From: Polychytrium aggregatum
Taxonomy: Eukaryota > Chytridiomycota > Chytridiomycetes > Polychytriales
NCBI RefSeq assembly: GCF_025602895.1
Contig: NW_026516236.1
Span: forward strand, 186,001 to 250,000
Direction of reading: 5' to 3'
DNA: 64,000 bases
Notes under the pieces: generated by a model
The model's database searches: none
The model's input: only the letters and a program-made list of their open reading frames with translations
Told to the model about the DNA's origin: nothing
Shown: piece after piece, positions 24,573 through 36,458 of the stretch
Numbering within the stretch: position 1 is the first letter of the stretch
Layout: each line of letters starts with the position of its first letter
Position numbers and translations under genes: made by a program

Positions 24573-25516
24573 GACGATCAGCTACGCGCGGTCGGCTCCA
24601 GACAACAGCGTCGTCGGGGTTGCTGGTGCCGCTGTGGTGGCGTGTCCGGCTGAAAGGTCATACGGCTCGCTTGGCATACCTCGAGATCCTGATCGAAGCT
24701 CACACGCTCTGACAGCCGGCAATTTGCGGCAACGTGCATGCGAAGGGAGGGGAAGTCAGCATCAAGTTGCCTCCGTCGGCGGGTTGGTGGCCTGGTCGGA
24801 ATGGCCTCGATGGACGGATTCGCAGAGCTCTGGCCCTGTTTGGCAACGAAGGTCGACAGGAACCGACCACACCGCCAGTCCCGCCTTTGGTACCCGGCAG
24901 TGCGTGCCGCCACGATGCGCTATCTGAGCCGAGAGCCGAGAGCCGAGAGCTGAGCGATGGACAGAGGCCGGTCGAGGGAAGGGTCGGAGCGAAGGAAACG
25001 GATGGCACTGCACCAGTCTCGCCGCTCGCGGGCGGCAGGCGGCGGCTGGCAACAGACGGACCCGACAGCAAGTGAGCTTACTCGGCGAGAAAAAATCGTT
25101 CATGGCTGGCAGTGGGCTCGGCGATCGGCGTGGGATGCTGCGAAGGAAGGAAGGGCCGCGGCGCAGATGGAGGCAGAGGCGGAGAAGATATAGAGCGACG
25201 CCGGCTCGCCGCGGAAGGGTGGCCGGGGGAGTGGCCGTGCGACAGGCGGTGGCGGTGGCTGCGCCAGACCAGGTGCAGTGCACAAGCTACGACCCGGCCC
25301 AGCGGCTGGGAACCAGGCCTGACGACATTCGCACCGACAGGACAACGTATATGTGCATGTGTGCCAGGTTGGCCGGCAGCAATACCCTCCCCCCCCCAGC
25401 GTGCGGGTGGATTGACGAACGGAGACGATGCAGTGGATTCGAAGAGCTCTGCAGCGAAGGTACATTGGGTCTGGGGACGATGCGGGAGTGGGGATTGGAC
25501 GACGACGCAGGCACGT
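24573..25516. other. Intergenic, GC-rich
   Basis: This lies between copy 2 of the F-BAR-RhoGAP genes and the stop of the helicase gene. It holds a gccgaga repeat near 24928-24955 and overlapping frames on both strands without family resemblance. A 5' exon of the F-BAR gene could hide here. Confidence 0.4.
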
Positions 25517-28500
25517 TCAGGAGGATGGGCCGATCTTCTTTGGCCTGGTCGCAGCGCCGCGCGGTTTGGCTGGTGTCGTCGTCTGTGTCTTGGATGTCGC
25601 TGCTGCCGGGGTTGTGCTGCCTCCAACGCCTGTGGAGTCAGGCCTCAGCGACGCAGGACACTTGTTGGAGTATGAAATCATCAGCCGAGTCTGGATCTGA
25701 TGGGCCTCACCCTTGGTCAGCGCAGAGAGGCGCTGGACATATTCCTCGCCCATTATGCGCTTGATGGCCTCGACCTGTGCTGGGCTGGCTGGCTGCCGTC
25801 GCCAGGACGCGTTGCGGAAGAGGTTTCGGGCTTGGGCATAGGGCATGGTGGAAAGAACCCAGGTATCAGCACCCCGGATGGCCGACTCGAGGGTATCGCT
25901 GCTCAGCAGCTCCTTGGAGGAGACGATGTACTTGGTGCGGCTGCGTGCCGAAGGCGGCAGCTTGACTCGTTTTCTAATCGAGGCAGTGTACGGGCCGCCC
26001 TCTAGGGAAGCATGCCGATCCAGCATCGAGAAGAATTAATACTCCGCCGCTGCCGATGATGCTGTAGTCGCTGTCGAGGATACTGTAGTCGCTGTCAAGG
26101 ATACTGTAGTCGCTGCGCAAACTCCCATCAGCTCAGCAGCCGCAAATACGGCCCATTCTGCACAGCGAAGCCTACCTGTCGACTGTTTGATCAAAAGCCA
26201 AGACTTGTCCATTAAGGGCAGGGCGCAATCCGATAGACCCACCCGCATCCAAGCAAAGCGAGAGATGGTTTGAAGGACGGCCGCATGGCTCTGCGCCTCG
26301 TCCCGACTGAACAGCATCGGTATTCCTCGCAGGCGAATCTCGATTGGCCGAATTTGTGGCACTTGCTCTGGTTCGGCGAGGAGTGGTGGACTGCTTGCTC
26401 TGTCGCCGCCACTGGGAAGCATGTCCAACTGGGCTGTCCGTGGGCCGGCACAGTCACCACCCAAGTCATTATCTGCGTCTGTAGCTCAGGCAATATCCGG
26501 TTTGACAAAGCACATGCGTCGCATCCCAAGTGAGATAGTGTCCCGAGTGAGTGACAAGTCAGAGCCACGATCAACGCACACTCTCCTCGACAGTGGCAGT
26601 CATGAGCGAGACTCGTATCCCAGACATCAATCCAGACAATGGAGGCCCTGTGGAGGGTGTCAATCGCACCTTTGCTCTCAGAGATTTGCTCGGGAGGCAG
26701 TCCGAACAAAGTCGGAGCAATCCGGAGCCTTGGACCGCCGTCGAGGGTGTCCAAAAAGTCAAATACGAGGCAGTCGTGCTTGTCTGTGTCCGGAGCGAGT
26801 CGTTAGCCGCCTCAGATCCACGTTGGTTGACATATCGAGGCCGGAGCGGCGCTGGACTCACCCGGGTGGAGACGCATGCCTCGCCCCAGCATTTGTATCA
26901 GTAGCGGCGTCGATCGCGTTGGGCGTGCCATCATGATGCAGTCGATGTTGGGGATATCGGTGCCCTCGCTTACGATACCTTGACGGTGAAGCATCGTCGT
27001 TAGTACCTCCCAACATCCGTTAGGCCTCACGAAGCGACAAGTGCCTACCGCAATTAATGAGCACGGGAGTCTGGCCATCTCGGAAGCGCTTGAGTGCTCC
27101 AGACCGCTCGGCCGACTTCATCTTCCCATGGACAGTGGCAACATCGACATTGTGCCTCCTGAACTCGCTGGCCAGGTCTTCGATGTGTTGGATGTCCGCC
27201 GCGAATACCAGCGTCGATTTGCGTCCCGTTGCCTCTGAAGATCCGATTTCCCCAAAGTAAATTAGTCGAGTTGACAAAGCCATCCGACCTCCGATATGCG
27301 CGTTGCATCGTGGGCTTACTGCGCCAGACTTACGCGACAGATATATTTGGACAATGACGTTGTTACGCTCGGGTTTGTTGATGGCCTTGGAAAGCGCATC
27401 GACCGCATAGTCACCAGCCACCACGGGAACCTCGTCGATCCGGACGCGGGTTTCGACCGCTATGGGATTGACTCTGCAAAGCCTGGGGAATCATTTTCGG
27501 GTCGAGATCGAGTAGGGGTCGTGGTGGTGCAGGAGGCGGCCGGGTCGTTCAAAAGGCGTCAGTAACGAAGTGCTCTCTGCACTAAGTGCTTGCTGCAATG
27601 TCACCGAAAGTGGGCAGGTCGGATGGTTCTCTGCACGGCCAACAAACACCATTGACAGATCCATTGGCATCAGTCCGAGGCCATGTAGCGGCGATCGGCG
27701 GCGCTGCAGGTATCCTCACCATCCCTCATCGATCATGCTGTCGAGGTCCTTGTGGTAGACAACCTTGTCGAATATGCCCCCCAGCGAAACCCCATCGTGG
27801 CGCCTCAGGGTTGCCGAACAGCCCCAGACATAGATGTGCGAGCCTGGGCAGTCGGCGCCAAAGTGCGCCAGGATGCGGCGATATACCGGGGCAGCAGCAT
27901 GATGAGCCTGTAACCAGGAGCACGGCGAGATGAAGTTGTGAGACTGTTGTTCACAGCTGTAGCGATACAACCCCACGAACAAGCAAGTCCAGCTGGTTGC
28001 TCTGCAAACATCACAGACCTCATCTGGACAGAGAGGGGGGCGGCATCAGTGCCAACCGGGCCGTCGTCGTCGTTAGAAGGATTGGCATGAAAGTCGGGGC
28101 CAGCATCGACCCCATGCGACGAAGCAACAGCCTCTCACCGATGATGATGCACTTGAAATCCTCGGGGTTATACTGCAGGAGTCTCGGGCTCCCATCGCGG
28201 CCGATCGTCTGCACACTTTTGACGAAGGCTGTCAGTCTCGCACACCAGGCCAAAGCTGGGGTGCCCTATCGTCATGCTGCAGACAGTGCTTCGCACCTGC
28301 TCAAGACAATGTCGCTATTGGGGTCGTATTTCTGTACTCGTTGATCCAGACAGATGCGCTGCCGATGGTCAGCAGTCGGGACAAAGAGAGTTCGCCGGAT
28401 CAGCTGGGATAAGAGTCGGGATGGAAGTTTCGATATCCAGATAGCGCTGTGTCGCGGCGGATGTGCATGCGATACATACAGCATCGGGGAACTGCCGCTT

Positions 28501-28986
28501 TATGCTGTGGTATGCTTGATCGAGCAGCTCTTCACGGTGCGCCAGGATCAATGTCTTGTTGGCACCGGGCTTGGGAGGGTCGATGTGCTCGATCAGTGCG
28601 GTGAAGATACGGGTCTTGCCGCTGCCGACAGGAAGCGACACGGCCTGCCGCCTGATGCCCTTCTGGAACTCGCTGATGCAGGTGAGGATGCACTCTTTCT
28701 GGTATGGACGGAGGGAGGAATGCAAAGCGGTCTTGAGGAGGACGGATTCTGGAGATAGCTCGGATGGGCGGCTATCGTCGGAGAAAGATGCTCTGGGAAG
28801 AGACTGCTGGTTGTTTGGTCGATTCTGCACCTCGGTGGCTTGGGCAGCTGAAGAACGGAATTGTCGCAGGTGGTCGAGGAGGTGGGCTCCGCTGCCAATG
28901 CCGACAATGCTGTTGGCCAAATGAGTTGAGAGGGGCCGATGGATAGAATGCGGGAGGGCCACGCATATACTCGTGGCCATGGACAT
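25517..28986 (-). CDS. irc3: Irc3-type mitochondrial DExH-box helicase
   Basis: Resembles yeast Irc3, a superfamily 2 helicase that maintains mitochondrial DNA. Motifs in order on the minus strand: RPYQKECI (Q-motif region), [11 protein letters not shown] (Walker A), [13 protein letters not shown] (Ia), [15 protein letters not shown] (II), [12 protein letters not shown] (III), [15 protein letters not shown] (IV), [17 protein letters not shown] (V) and [14 protein letters not shown] (VI). The C-terminal region ([11 protein letters not shown]) has the SW-R-pATP-type element of the family. The Asp-Glu of motif II comes from a 5-nt exon at 28019..28023. ATG codons at 28986 and 28980 are both possible; the sequence after them ([17 protein letters not shown]) could be a mitochondrial targeting peptide. 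The first ATG lies inside the right inverted-repeat arm. The joins between 26036 and 27700 were only partly solved. Confidence 0.85.
28019..28023 (-). other. 5-nt microexon coding Asp-Glu of helicase motif II
   Basis: The preceding exon ends KCIII plus G before gtgaga. The following exon starts GCT CAT CAT (AHH) after tggttacag. The only way to make DEAHH is the pentamer ATGAG, flanked by ctctgtccag and gtctgtga. G+AT gives Asp and GAG gives Glu, with phase kept. Confidence 0.75.
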
Positions 28987-29691
28987 GGCCGGATGCAAGA
29001 AGATGCAGCGACGGGACTATGTGAAGTTGTGATGGACGAGAGAGACTTGCGGTGGGGGCGAGACAAGAGCCGAACGACAGAGCGCACAGCGAGGCACGAT
29101 CCAGACCGACATGGAGATCGCGATCGACGTGGGGATCGGGACAGCGGATGCACATCAATGGATCAAGACGACACTGGAAGACGACACTGGAAGACGATAT
29201 TCAACGACATTCAACGGCAGAAACCGGAGACGGCGAGCATGGCATCCAGAAGGAAAACAACAGAGCACACCGCAGTGGCGATGGGCAGACAGGAGACAGG
29301 AGACAGGAGACAGGATATGGGCCAAAAACGAGGAGCAAAAGACAAGCGTCAGAAGCAGGATTCGAACCTGCGCGGGCGAGCCCATTGCATTTCGAGTGCA
29401 ACTCCTTAACCACTCGGACATCCTGACTTGCGGCAGTTTACTCCATCACAGTACATGACGCCGCACGGACTGTCGATGATGGCACCGAGCGAGTCGGCAC
29501 TTGCATTTGTTTCCCCACCACAGGATACCCCGCCGCACTGACTGTCGTGCGATGTGGTGCTGTTCTGTGCATCTCATTTGCATCTCATTTGCATCTCATG
29601 TGCATCTCATTTGCATCTCATTTGCATCTCATGCATCCTCCGTTCCACGTGTCCAATTACCCCATCTCCCAGCCTGCCACCGAGTGAATCG
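28981..29691. repeat. Right arm of long inverted repeat
   Basis: 711 bp, the reverse complement of 12139..12827 apart from a few substitutions and two extra 11-bp units (29571..29636). Its inner edge falls six bases inside the first possible start codon region of the helicase gene. Confidence 0.9.
29347..29427 (-). tRNA. tRNA-Ser(CGA), second copy
   Basis: Identical in sequence to the tRNA at 12381..12461, in opposite orientation inside the right inverted-repeat arm. Acceptor, anticodon and T arms are intact and a Pol III T run follows, so both copies look functional. Confidence 0.95.
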
Positions 29692-30028
29692 CAGGCTTTG
29701 TGTTCCAACTTGCTCAGCATTGCGCTCCCATGTGCTTCCCGATACCCACGGACTCGACTGGCACCAAGTTTACCGAGCCCCTCTTGATCTCTCAAAAATG
29801 AAAATCTCTCTAATAAATCGTTGTTCATAGTATGGTCTCTGAGAGATGTCGACAATCAAATGCCCTCGTCCTCAGTATCATCCGACGGCTTGCTGCAGTG
29901 CTCAAGCCCTGCATTTCTCAACGCTCCTTAGTGCGCCAGTGAATCGTTCCTTCTCAGCTGCCCCACGGTCCGATGATACGTTTCCGTGATGGCTCTCGTC
30001 ACCAGAGCAGTTTCCATCGCAACCGGTG
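29692..30028. other. Intergenic
   Basis: This lies between the inverted repeat and the stop of the M8 protease gene. No gene seen. Confidence 0.45.
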
Positions 30029-33000
30029 TTAAATGAACAGCAGACCAGTGCCTGCAAGGATCATGCTTGTCACGAGGCTCTGCAACCAAGCGTACTTTGG
30101 ATCGCTGCGCAACGGCGACGTGCTTGGAGTAGTGCTTCCGTTTTGACTGACCAGGTAGAACAGCGTCACGTTGTTGCCGTTCACAGCGCCGTTCCAGTCA
30201 GGCGAGTATCCCACTGGATAACTGATGTTCGAGAGCGTGACCGATGGTGTGGAGCAGTCTGCTCCGGTAAATCCGTTCTTGCAGACACATACACCCCATG
30301 GCAGGCATTTTCCATTGGATCCTGTGCACCCGTTCGGGCACTGCGAAACTGCCGGCGGATCGCACACTTCCGATGCTGCCGCACAGGTTATCGATCCGGC
30401 TGCTGTAGTCGGATACTTTACGACGAGCCCGGCGCCACAGTCAATGGTCTCAGATCCAACGAGGACCGAGTACTGGGTTCCGTTGGCTCGACAGGTGACC
30501 GGATAGCAGAAGGCCCCGGCTTGTGAGCGGGTGTATCCAGGTGGGGCTACAGTGGATGAAAAGCATCGCGATGTGGCTCCGTAGCTGAGCCAGTTTCGGC
30601 GCAAACAAGCGATACGTCAGCGGCCACTCTCCACTTTGGCCGTCCCCCTGCTCCGGACTGTTGTTTGCCCATGTGTCTGGCCCGTCTGTGCGCGGTATGC
30701 TTACGTCTCGAGTGCTTGGGACTGCTGAGCGTTGAGTGAGTTCATAGTGAACCGACAGTCACCTGTGGTCGAGCTCGAGTAGGCGGCAGTGCTATGGGGG
30801 GGGTTTGCTGCTCCGTTAGTGTCAACTCAGATCAAGTCACTCTTCCGATTCAGTCTAGCATATACCCATATAGTACCGATCGCATTCGATAATACCAGGG
30901 CAACCAACCTGAGGAATGGGCAATAGTCCTAGAGCATGCGATTTCAAGCATGATCGTATACAGGATGAGAATACTCGGCTGGACTTGCCGCACGCACCCT
31001 ATCCAGACCACCACAATCAGCTCGCATATGTGATGGAGAGCGTGCATACCATCAATGGATCGCTGCCTCCCATGCCGTCGCCAGTGGGTGATCCATAAAC
31101 CGGCGTGAAATATCTGCGGCAGCAAACGACACACAGTTCCGTCCCTCGTTAGTGTTCCTTAATCATAGAACCTTGGTGCCGAAGGTCACTGTTTCTGATT
31201 CAACTGCTGGCGCTGGGTACCTGTAGAGGCTCGGGATGGTCTGGCCTGTGAAAACCCCACAGACACCGGATGCAGTCCTCTGGTTGACGCAGACGATGGA
31301 TCCTGTTGTCGAGTTGCAGAACGAGTTTGGGTCTGTCGGGATGGCGAGAGCCGTGCCTGCAGGTGTGTTGAGACAGGGTTTCATAGCAAAGTCACAGCCA
31401 GCACTGTATCCGAATCTTGAGTTGATTGCAAGGTCATAGTTGACTTGGTCTTGATGCAAAGAGATGATGTGTTGGTTAAAGCGAAAGGGCGGATGCCGTA
31501 TCCACGTAGGGCAGCCAGCGAGTTGAAAGCGATGCGCTAGTTTAATCAAGAGAACGACCAGCACCCGTCCCAATAGCACGTTTTTTTGTCCTCGCACGGA
31601 TCCGCACGGGAACTGTGCCTCTAGACATGTATGCGATGAGCACCAACATCCGGCGATACTCACACCATCCAGAGTCCTGAAAGTGGGCCAAAGTCACGGC
31701 ATTCATGTCTGGAGTGCCGGATGTGTTATACTAGGTGCTGGACCAAGCGATGCAATGCCTTTCGACAAACCCGATGTGCTTTGGATATTCGGTTGTCAAT
31801 CTCCGCTCCCATTGCGATCCTGGTGATGCTTACCGATTGACGCCCCAGTGTGCAGTGCACCGGCCATATAGTCAAAGGGCCAAAGTCGACTCGTAGGATG
31901 GGACCCTGCAGTGCCCGAAGATCCGGCATGCTCTGCAGGCGAGCAGGAGTGGAGGCGAGGAGAGTCAGTGTCGACAATTTCCAAAGTCAGATATGGACGG
32001 GCGACTGGTCCATACCAACACGGCCGTCGACACAAAGTCCACGCTCTGACAGATCCCCAACCCGCTTTTCGTCTCGTCATATGTGCCAACCAGCACCATT
32101 CTCGCTTCCTCGTCGTCGGTGCGCTGTTCACATCCAGCTCTTATCAAACTGCTTTCCTTACCGATTTCAACGCCATTGAGGGTAGGGCATCCAAACTGGG
32201 CCCTGGCCCGGGCCAGCACATTTGGAAGGATAATCTTTTGAACGGTGTACCCTCGCTCGGTTGTCGTAATCAGGGTGGTATTTGGGCTCGCGATGTATGC
32301 CCCAGTGGAGTCCTGGGGCGGCTGGCCGTTGGAGCTGCGCGGGGTTCTGGGATTTCCGTTCTCATCGCGATAGAATGCAAAGAGCGATGACGAGTACGCC
32401 AAGATGTGGGTCATTTCGTGGACAACCACGCTGATCTGTGGATCAGTTGCAGAGATCGTACGGTGAAACATTGTTCAGTAGCTCGCTCGAGAAGATCCCA
32501 TGCCGCGGACCCGATGCGGATATCAGGCCCTATCGACAGCCGTTGTCGGAGCCAGCTGGGAGGAGGGTCTGTACCAGATTATTGTAGCTGTTGGGTGCCT
32601 GAGGAGTTGTGCCATTGAGCCGCCCATATAGGTTTGTCAGGACTCCCGGGCAAAAGTTGAGCAGGCCTGTAGGTGTGTGTCCCATGGTCCAATAACAGCG
32701 ATATCTGCATCAGTACCGCAGATGCATATACAACTGATCGACGAATGCTGGCAGAGTCATGGCGACGTACTCACCTGCCACGGGACGATCGTTGCTGCTC
32801 AAAATGCAAGGCGATGCGTATGCTATGGTCGAGCTACCCGGGCCACACGGCGCACCAGAGGCACCCGCCTGTGCCGACGTAAAGATAACGATGTCTCCGC
32901 TGACACCGGGACCGCCTGCAAGAGTGTTACACTGGTCACCCAATGTTGGTTTGGTAGCAGTGTGGGGGTGGAACAAACGGCGAGCGGGTCGAGTAAGTAG

Positions 33001-33915
33001 AGGCAAGGTTGTGATTATGGTTTGGGTTGACAGCAAGCACTTCAGGATGCTCTGCTGTGATTGGACTCGCGAGTTTGTATGGTTGTGTGTGAGCCGAGGG
33101 AGCGAGAGGAGCCCGACTTGGCCACCAGACAGCTTACCCCGCTGGTTGATGATGATGCGCAGACCTGCGTTGCTGCCAAATATTTCGGGTTGATTGTGAT
33201 GGCACCACATGTCTCGGTCGGAAGCACGGCGGCGCAGACCCCATTGCCCCAAATTGACGTGCATGTTCTGGCAAAGGTCAGGTTGCCGATGGCCTGGGGA
33301 TGTTTGTGGCCACACCGGGCCGAGAAAGCCAGTTGGGTTAGAACGGAGATGCAACACCGGCGGCCGATAGCTGGGCTGTGGTGACGGTGCTATTGTGCTA
33401 CTTGTCGTGATTTCATTTTTTATCGTTCGTAGTCTGGGAATCACAGGCGGCCCGCACGTTACCTGGTTGACCTGGAGCAGCTGTGACCAGTAGGCTTGAA
33501 TTTTGGGGAGTACGATGTTGACAAGGTCCGAGTACATGCCTGGGTTGCTGCTGGCAAGGTCCGACTGCAGCTGCGTGTTGTCAAGAATAATTCGAATGGG
33601 CTGCCAGTTTTGGACGGAGACGAGGTTATCTGTATCTGGAAGCGACTGGAAGCTGGAAGTGTTGAGATGGATGGTCTCGCCGGAGAGCTTGTTGACATAG
33701 GCTTGCACAGTGTCGGTCTTGGTGCGGTTGGCCGGGTGGAGGAAGTTGCTGAGCTTGAGAACGTCGTCATGGACGCACTCATGGAAAACTGAATCGTCGT
33801 TGATGACGTCCGGGAGCGGGTTTGTGTCTTGGCCACGGCGCCTGTGCGAAGGAGGAAGTCCCGACACCCAGCCGACCAACAACAGGAGCAGCAAGGGTGG
33901 CAAAGCGCAATGCAT
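30029..33915 (-). CDS. Leishmanolysin-like (M8) secreted zinc metalloprotease
   Basis: A peptidase M8 member, expected at the cell surface. Exon 1 (complement 33463..33915, ATG at 33915) opens with a signal peptide (MHCALPPLLLLLLVGWVSG). Family features in order: TETCGAITINPKYL; GDIVIFTSAQ and NDRPVAG; LNFCPGVLTNLYGRLN; the zinc site VVHEMTHIL (HExxH, near 32405); FGCPTLNGVEI; GSSGTAGSHPTS supplying the third His, with a possible Met-turn in FDYMAGA; NAVTLAHFQDSGW; then a Cys-rich part (RFGYSAGCDFAMKPCL). The last exon has an EGF-like Cys module (CVCKNGFTGADC) and ends in a short hydrophobic tail (SMILAGTGLLFI), which suggests a GPI anchor. All catalytic residues seen are present. At least eight exons; not all joins solved. 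Confidence 0.88.
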
Positions 33916-34883
33916 GTTGCTCGTTGTCGATAAACGGGGTGGAAATCTGAGCGGAGCGAGGTGTGATAAAGTGACAGGCGCTTCTACGGTCACGCTTTGG
34001 TTTTGGCCAAGATAGTAATCGACCAAGGGCGAAAGCGATATGGAGCTTGATGGAGATGCGAGGCCGGTTGAAGACCGAGTTGGGGACAGGTCCGTCCTTT
34101 TGATGGTTACCCCGGTCGCAATGACATCAGCCGCGAACACAACTGTCGATGGGACGCACCTGATACAGCCAGACAGCCAACCAACCGCCACTGCGACGTC
34201 AGCGGTCGGGCAGATGGTCTGCTGAATCAGAGGGCCGCCAGCTCCGGAAGAAGTGAGCTGCTGCCGTTGTCTGCGAACCTCTCACATCACGATATCAATG
34301 GGCACTGTGCGTCACTCGACCGCCGGCAACAGAGATCAACCACATATATGCTCCTCTGACGGGCGATAGCATCCCAACAACATCCCGACAGTACCACGAC
34401 AGCATCCCGACAGCATCTCGACAACATCCCGATAGTACCACAACAGTCAGAACGGCTGCCATCGTTTGGCAGGATAGCCTCGCGCGCACTCCATTTTTTA
34501 TAAATTGTGTGTATTTGTCGTTGAGCGGAGGTACACCGTGACGGATGAGAGAGGATGCAGATGTGTCGTTCTTATCCTGCGTCCAGTCGCACCCGTGCTG
34601 CCCAACCACAATAACACCAACAACAGCTTGTGGCAGAATGAACGTTGAAACAAAGGTCAAAGAAAGACAAGCAGGATGGGAGGAGAGAGCAGGCGAAAGG
34701 AAGAAGTAATCACAGATAAAGTGAGTAATCGCGAGGGACGAGTTAGGCCAGCAAAAAAGTGAGAGGAGAGGATCTATTTCGCTGAGAACATCGCAACGAT
34801 TGCTTCCATGCCAGAGGCCCCCAGACAAAGCAAGGTCGCTCGGCACGCTCGACCGGCGGCTTCATGCGCGACGAGGGAGGAGT
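33916..34883. other. Intergenic
   Basis: Holds the M8 gene promoter and the 3' flank of the PLAC8 gene. It contains an imperfect repeat of about 11 bp built on catcccgacag/taccacgacag at 34368..34446. No gene seen. Confidence 0.5.
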
Positions 34884-35541
34884 CTAAGACTTGACCGTCA
34901 TGGGCTCCCGACCCTTGGGCTGGCCGCCTAGTGACAGTTCGCCGCGCTTTGACAACTCCGAGACATCCTGGCAGACGGCGCAGGAGCCGCAGCAGCCGAT
35001 GGCGATCATGGAGGCGTCTTCCGACTCTTGGATGCCAAACTTGTTCTGGACATAGCGACGCAGACGGTAGGCAGCAATGCCTCCACAGCAGCAACTCAGA
35101 AAGTCAAAGCCGTTGCCCTTGATGGCGCCCTGGGTCAGACCGATCACAAGGCTGGGGCTCAAGCAGCAGACGCAGAGGCAAGTGGGGATATCCTTGAAGC
35201 ACTCAAAGATCCCAGCCGAATAGCCTGGCAGCCATGAGCAAGCATGGAAGCGAGCCAATGAGCAAACGAGCGCGCGAGCGAGCGAAAGGATCAGTAAGGA
35301 ACAGAGATCAATCGATGACCCGTCGCGAATGCAAGGCCGTCAGCGCGAACGATTCCACAGCGCCCATCGGAGGCAGATGAAGCGCTGGGACTGTCCGCAT
35401 GCCCATCCGGAACCGAGCCAGCGCCATCTCAGCGTGGGAAACGCGTCTCCAACGATCACCACGGCGAACAACGAGACAGAAGCAGAGGCACGTACCTTGG
35501 GTCTCCATGGGGTTGATGGATCCTTCCGGAACGACGCTCAT
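34884..35541 (-). CDS. PLAC8 (Cys-rich) family protein
   Basis: Model: complement 35496..35541 and 34884..35224, phase 1, 128 residues. The PLAC8 domain spans about residues 17-105: FECFKDIPTCLCVCC, a central hydrophobic part with GFDFLSCCCGG, AAYRLRRYVQNKFGI, then IGCCGSCAVCQDVSEL. PLAC8 proteins in fungi and plants include FCR1-like and cell-number-regulator proteins, linked to metal tolerance or cell size; the role here is not known. They usually sit in the plasma membrane through the Cys-rich hydrophobic segments. Donor gtacgt, acceptor gctgccag. Confidence 0.92.
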
Positions 35542-36458
35542 TTCGGCGGTGGTTGTTGTCGGTGGTGGTGGTGGATGTGAATGGAGTTTGTGAAAGTCGC
35601 GAGAAGCAGAACGGACGGCGCGCTTGACAGACGGGAGCGGGAAAGTGGATGCGAGTTGCGATGGAGACGAGAGAAATGTCGCCGCGCTGAGGGGCGGCCT
35701 GGGGGCGGATCATATAGTGGCAGGTGCTCGGGGAATCCAGTGTTGTAATGGGCTGTGGATGGCGGCGGGCCTGGCATGTCGGTTGCGGACAGCGGGGCCG
35801 ATCCCAGGCCGGGCACAAAGTCGAGTGTATCAGCCAAACATGTTGGTGTTGACCGAGCGGACACTTTCCAGCTGGCCCACACCGAGCCAGCCGGCTGAGG
35901 GAGGGGAAGGCGCTGCATATGCCGCAATTTGATTCAGTCGGTAGATTGGCGGGAGGCAGAGCACTCTCATGCTTTTGACCTCCCGCCTTTGGCTGCCGCC
36001 TCCCGCACGGCAGGGAGACGCTGAGGGGCGAACCAGCAGGCGAGGCGGGCGCTGCTGATAACGGCAGCGAGGGGATGTGAGTGAAGGGTGTGAGACCTGA
36101 GTAAGGGAATCTGAGTGCCAGACAAACAGCGACAACTTCGAGTCGGCCTGGCAGGAGCTGTACGATCGGCGCGGCCAAGAATGCAGCCAGAGAGACTCTG
36201 GGAAATGGGGGGGGGCAGTCCGCAGCTTCACCGATCCATTCCGCAGATGCAGCGGATTGGACCTTGGTCTACTGGCATGACTCCCCCCCCCCGATCATGA
36301 CCACCCACATGCTCGAACAAAAATGGCTTCGCCTTGTCTGAATGGGCTATTTCTTTTGGGGGGAGGGTGTGGAATACCCACCCTCAATCAAAGACAGTCA
36401 TCAGCAACTGGTTGTCTCAAGACAATTCACAGGCGCCAAATCTGTCCCCGTCGACGTT
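35542..36458. other. Intergenic
   Basis: No recognisable gene. Contains the PLAC8 promoter, G and C homopolymer runs near 36208 and 36282-36292, and Pro/Ser-rich shadow frames. Confidence 0.45.

Noticed and set aside
12139-29691. Inverted repeat as a transposon with terminal inverted repeats
   Set aside because: Arms are 0.7 kb with a tRNA inside, the interior holds ordinary host genes, no transposase was seen and I found no clear target-site duplication.
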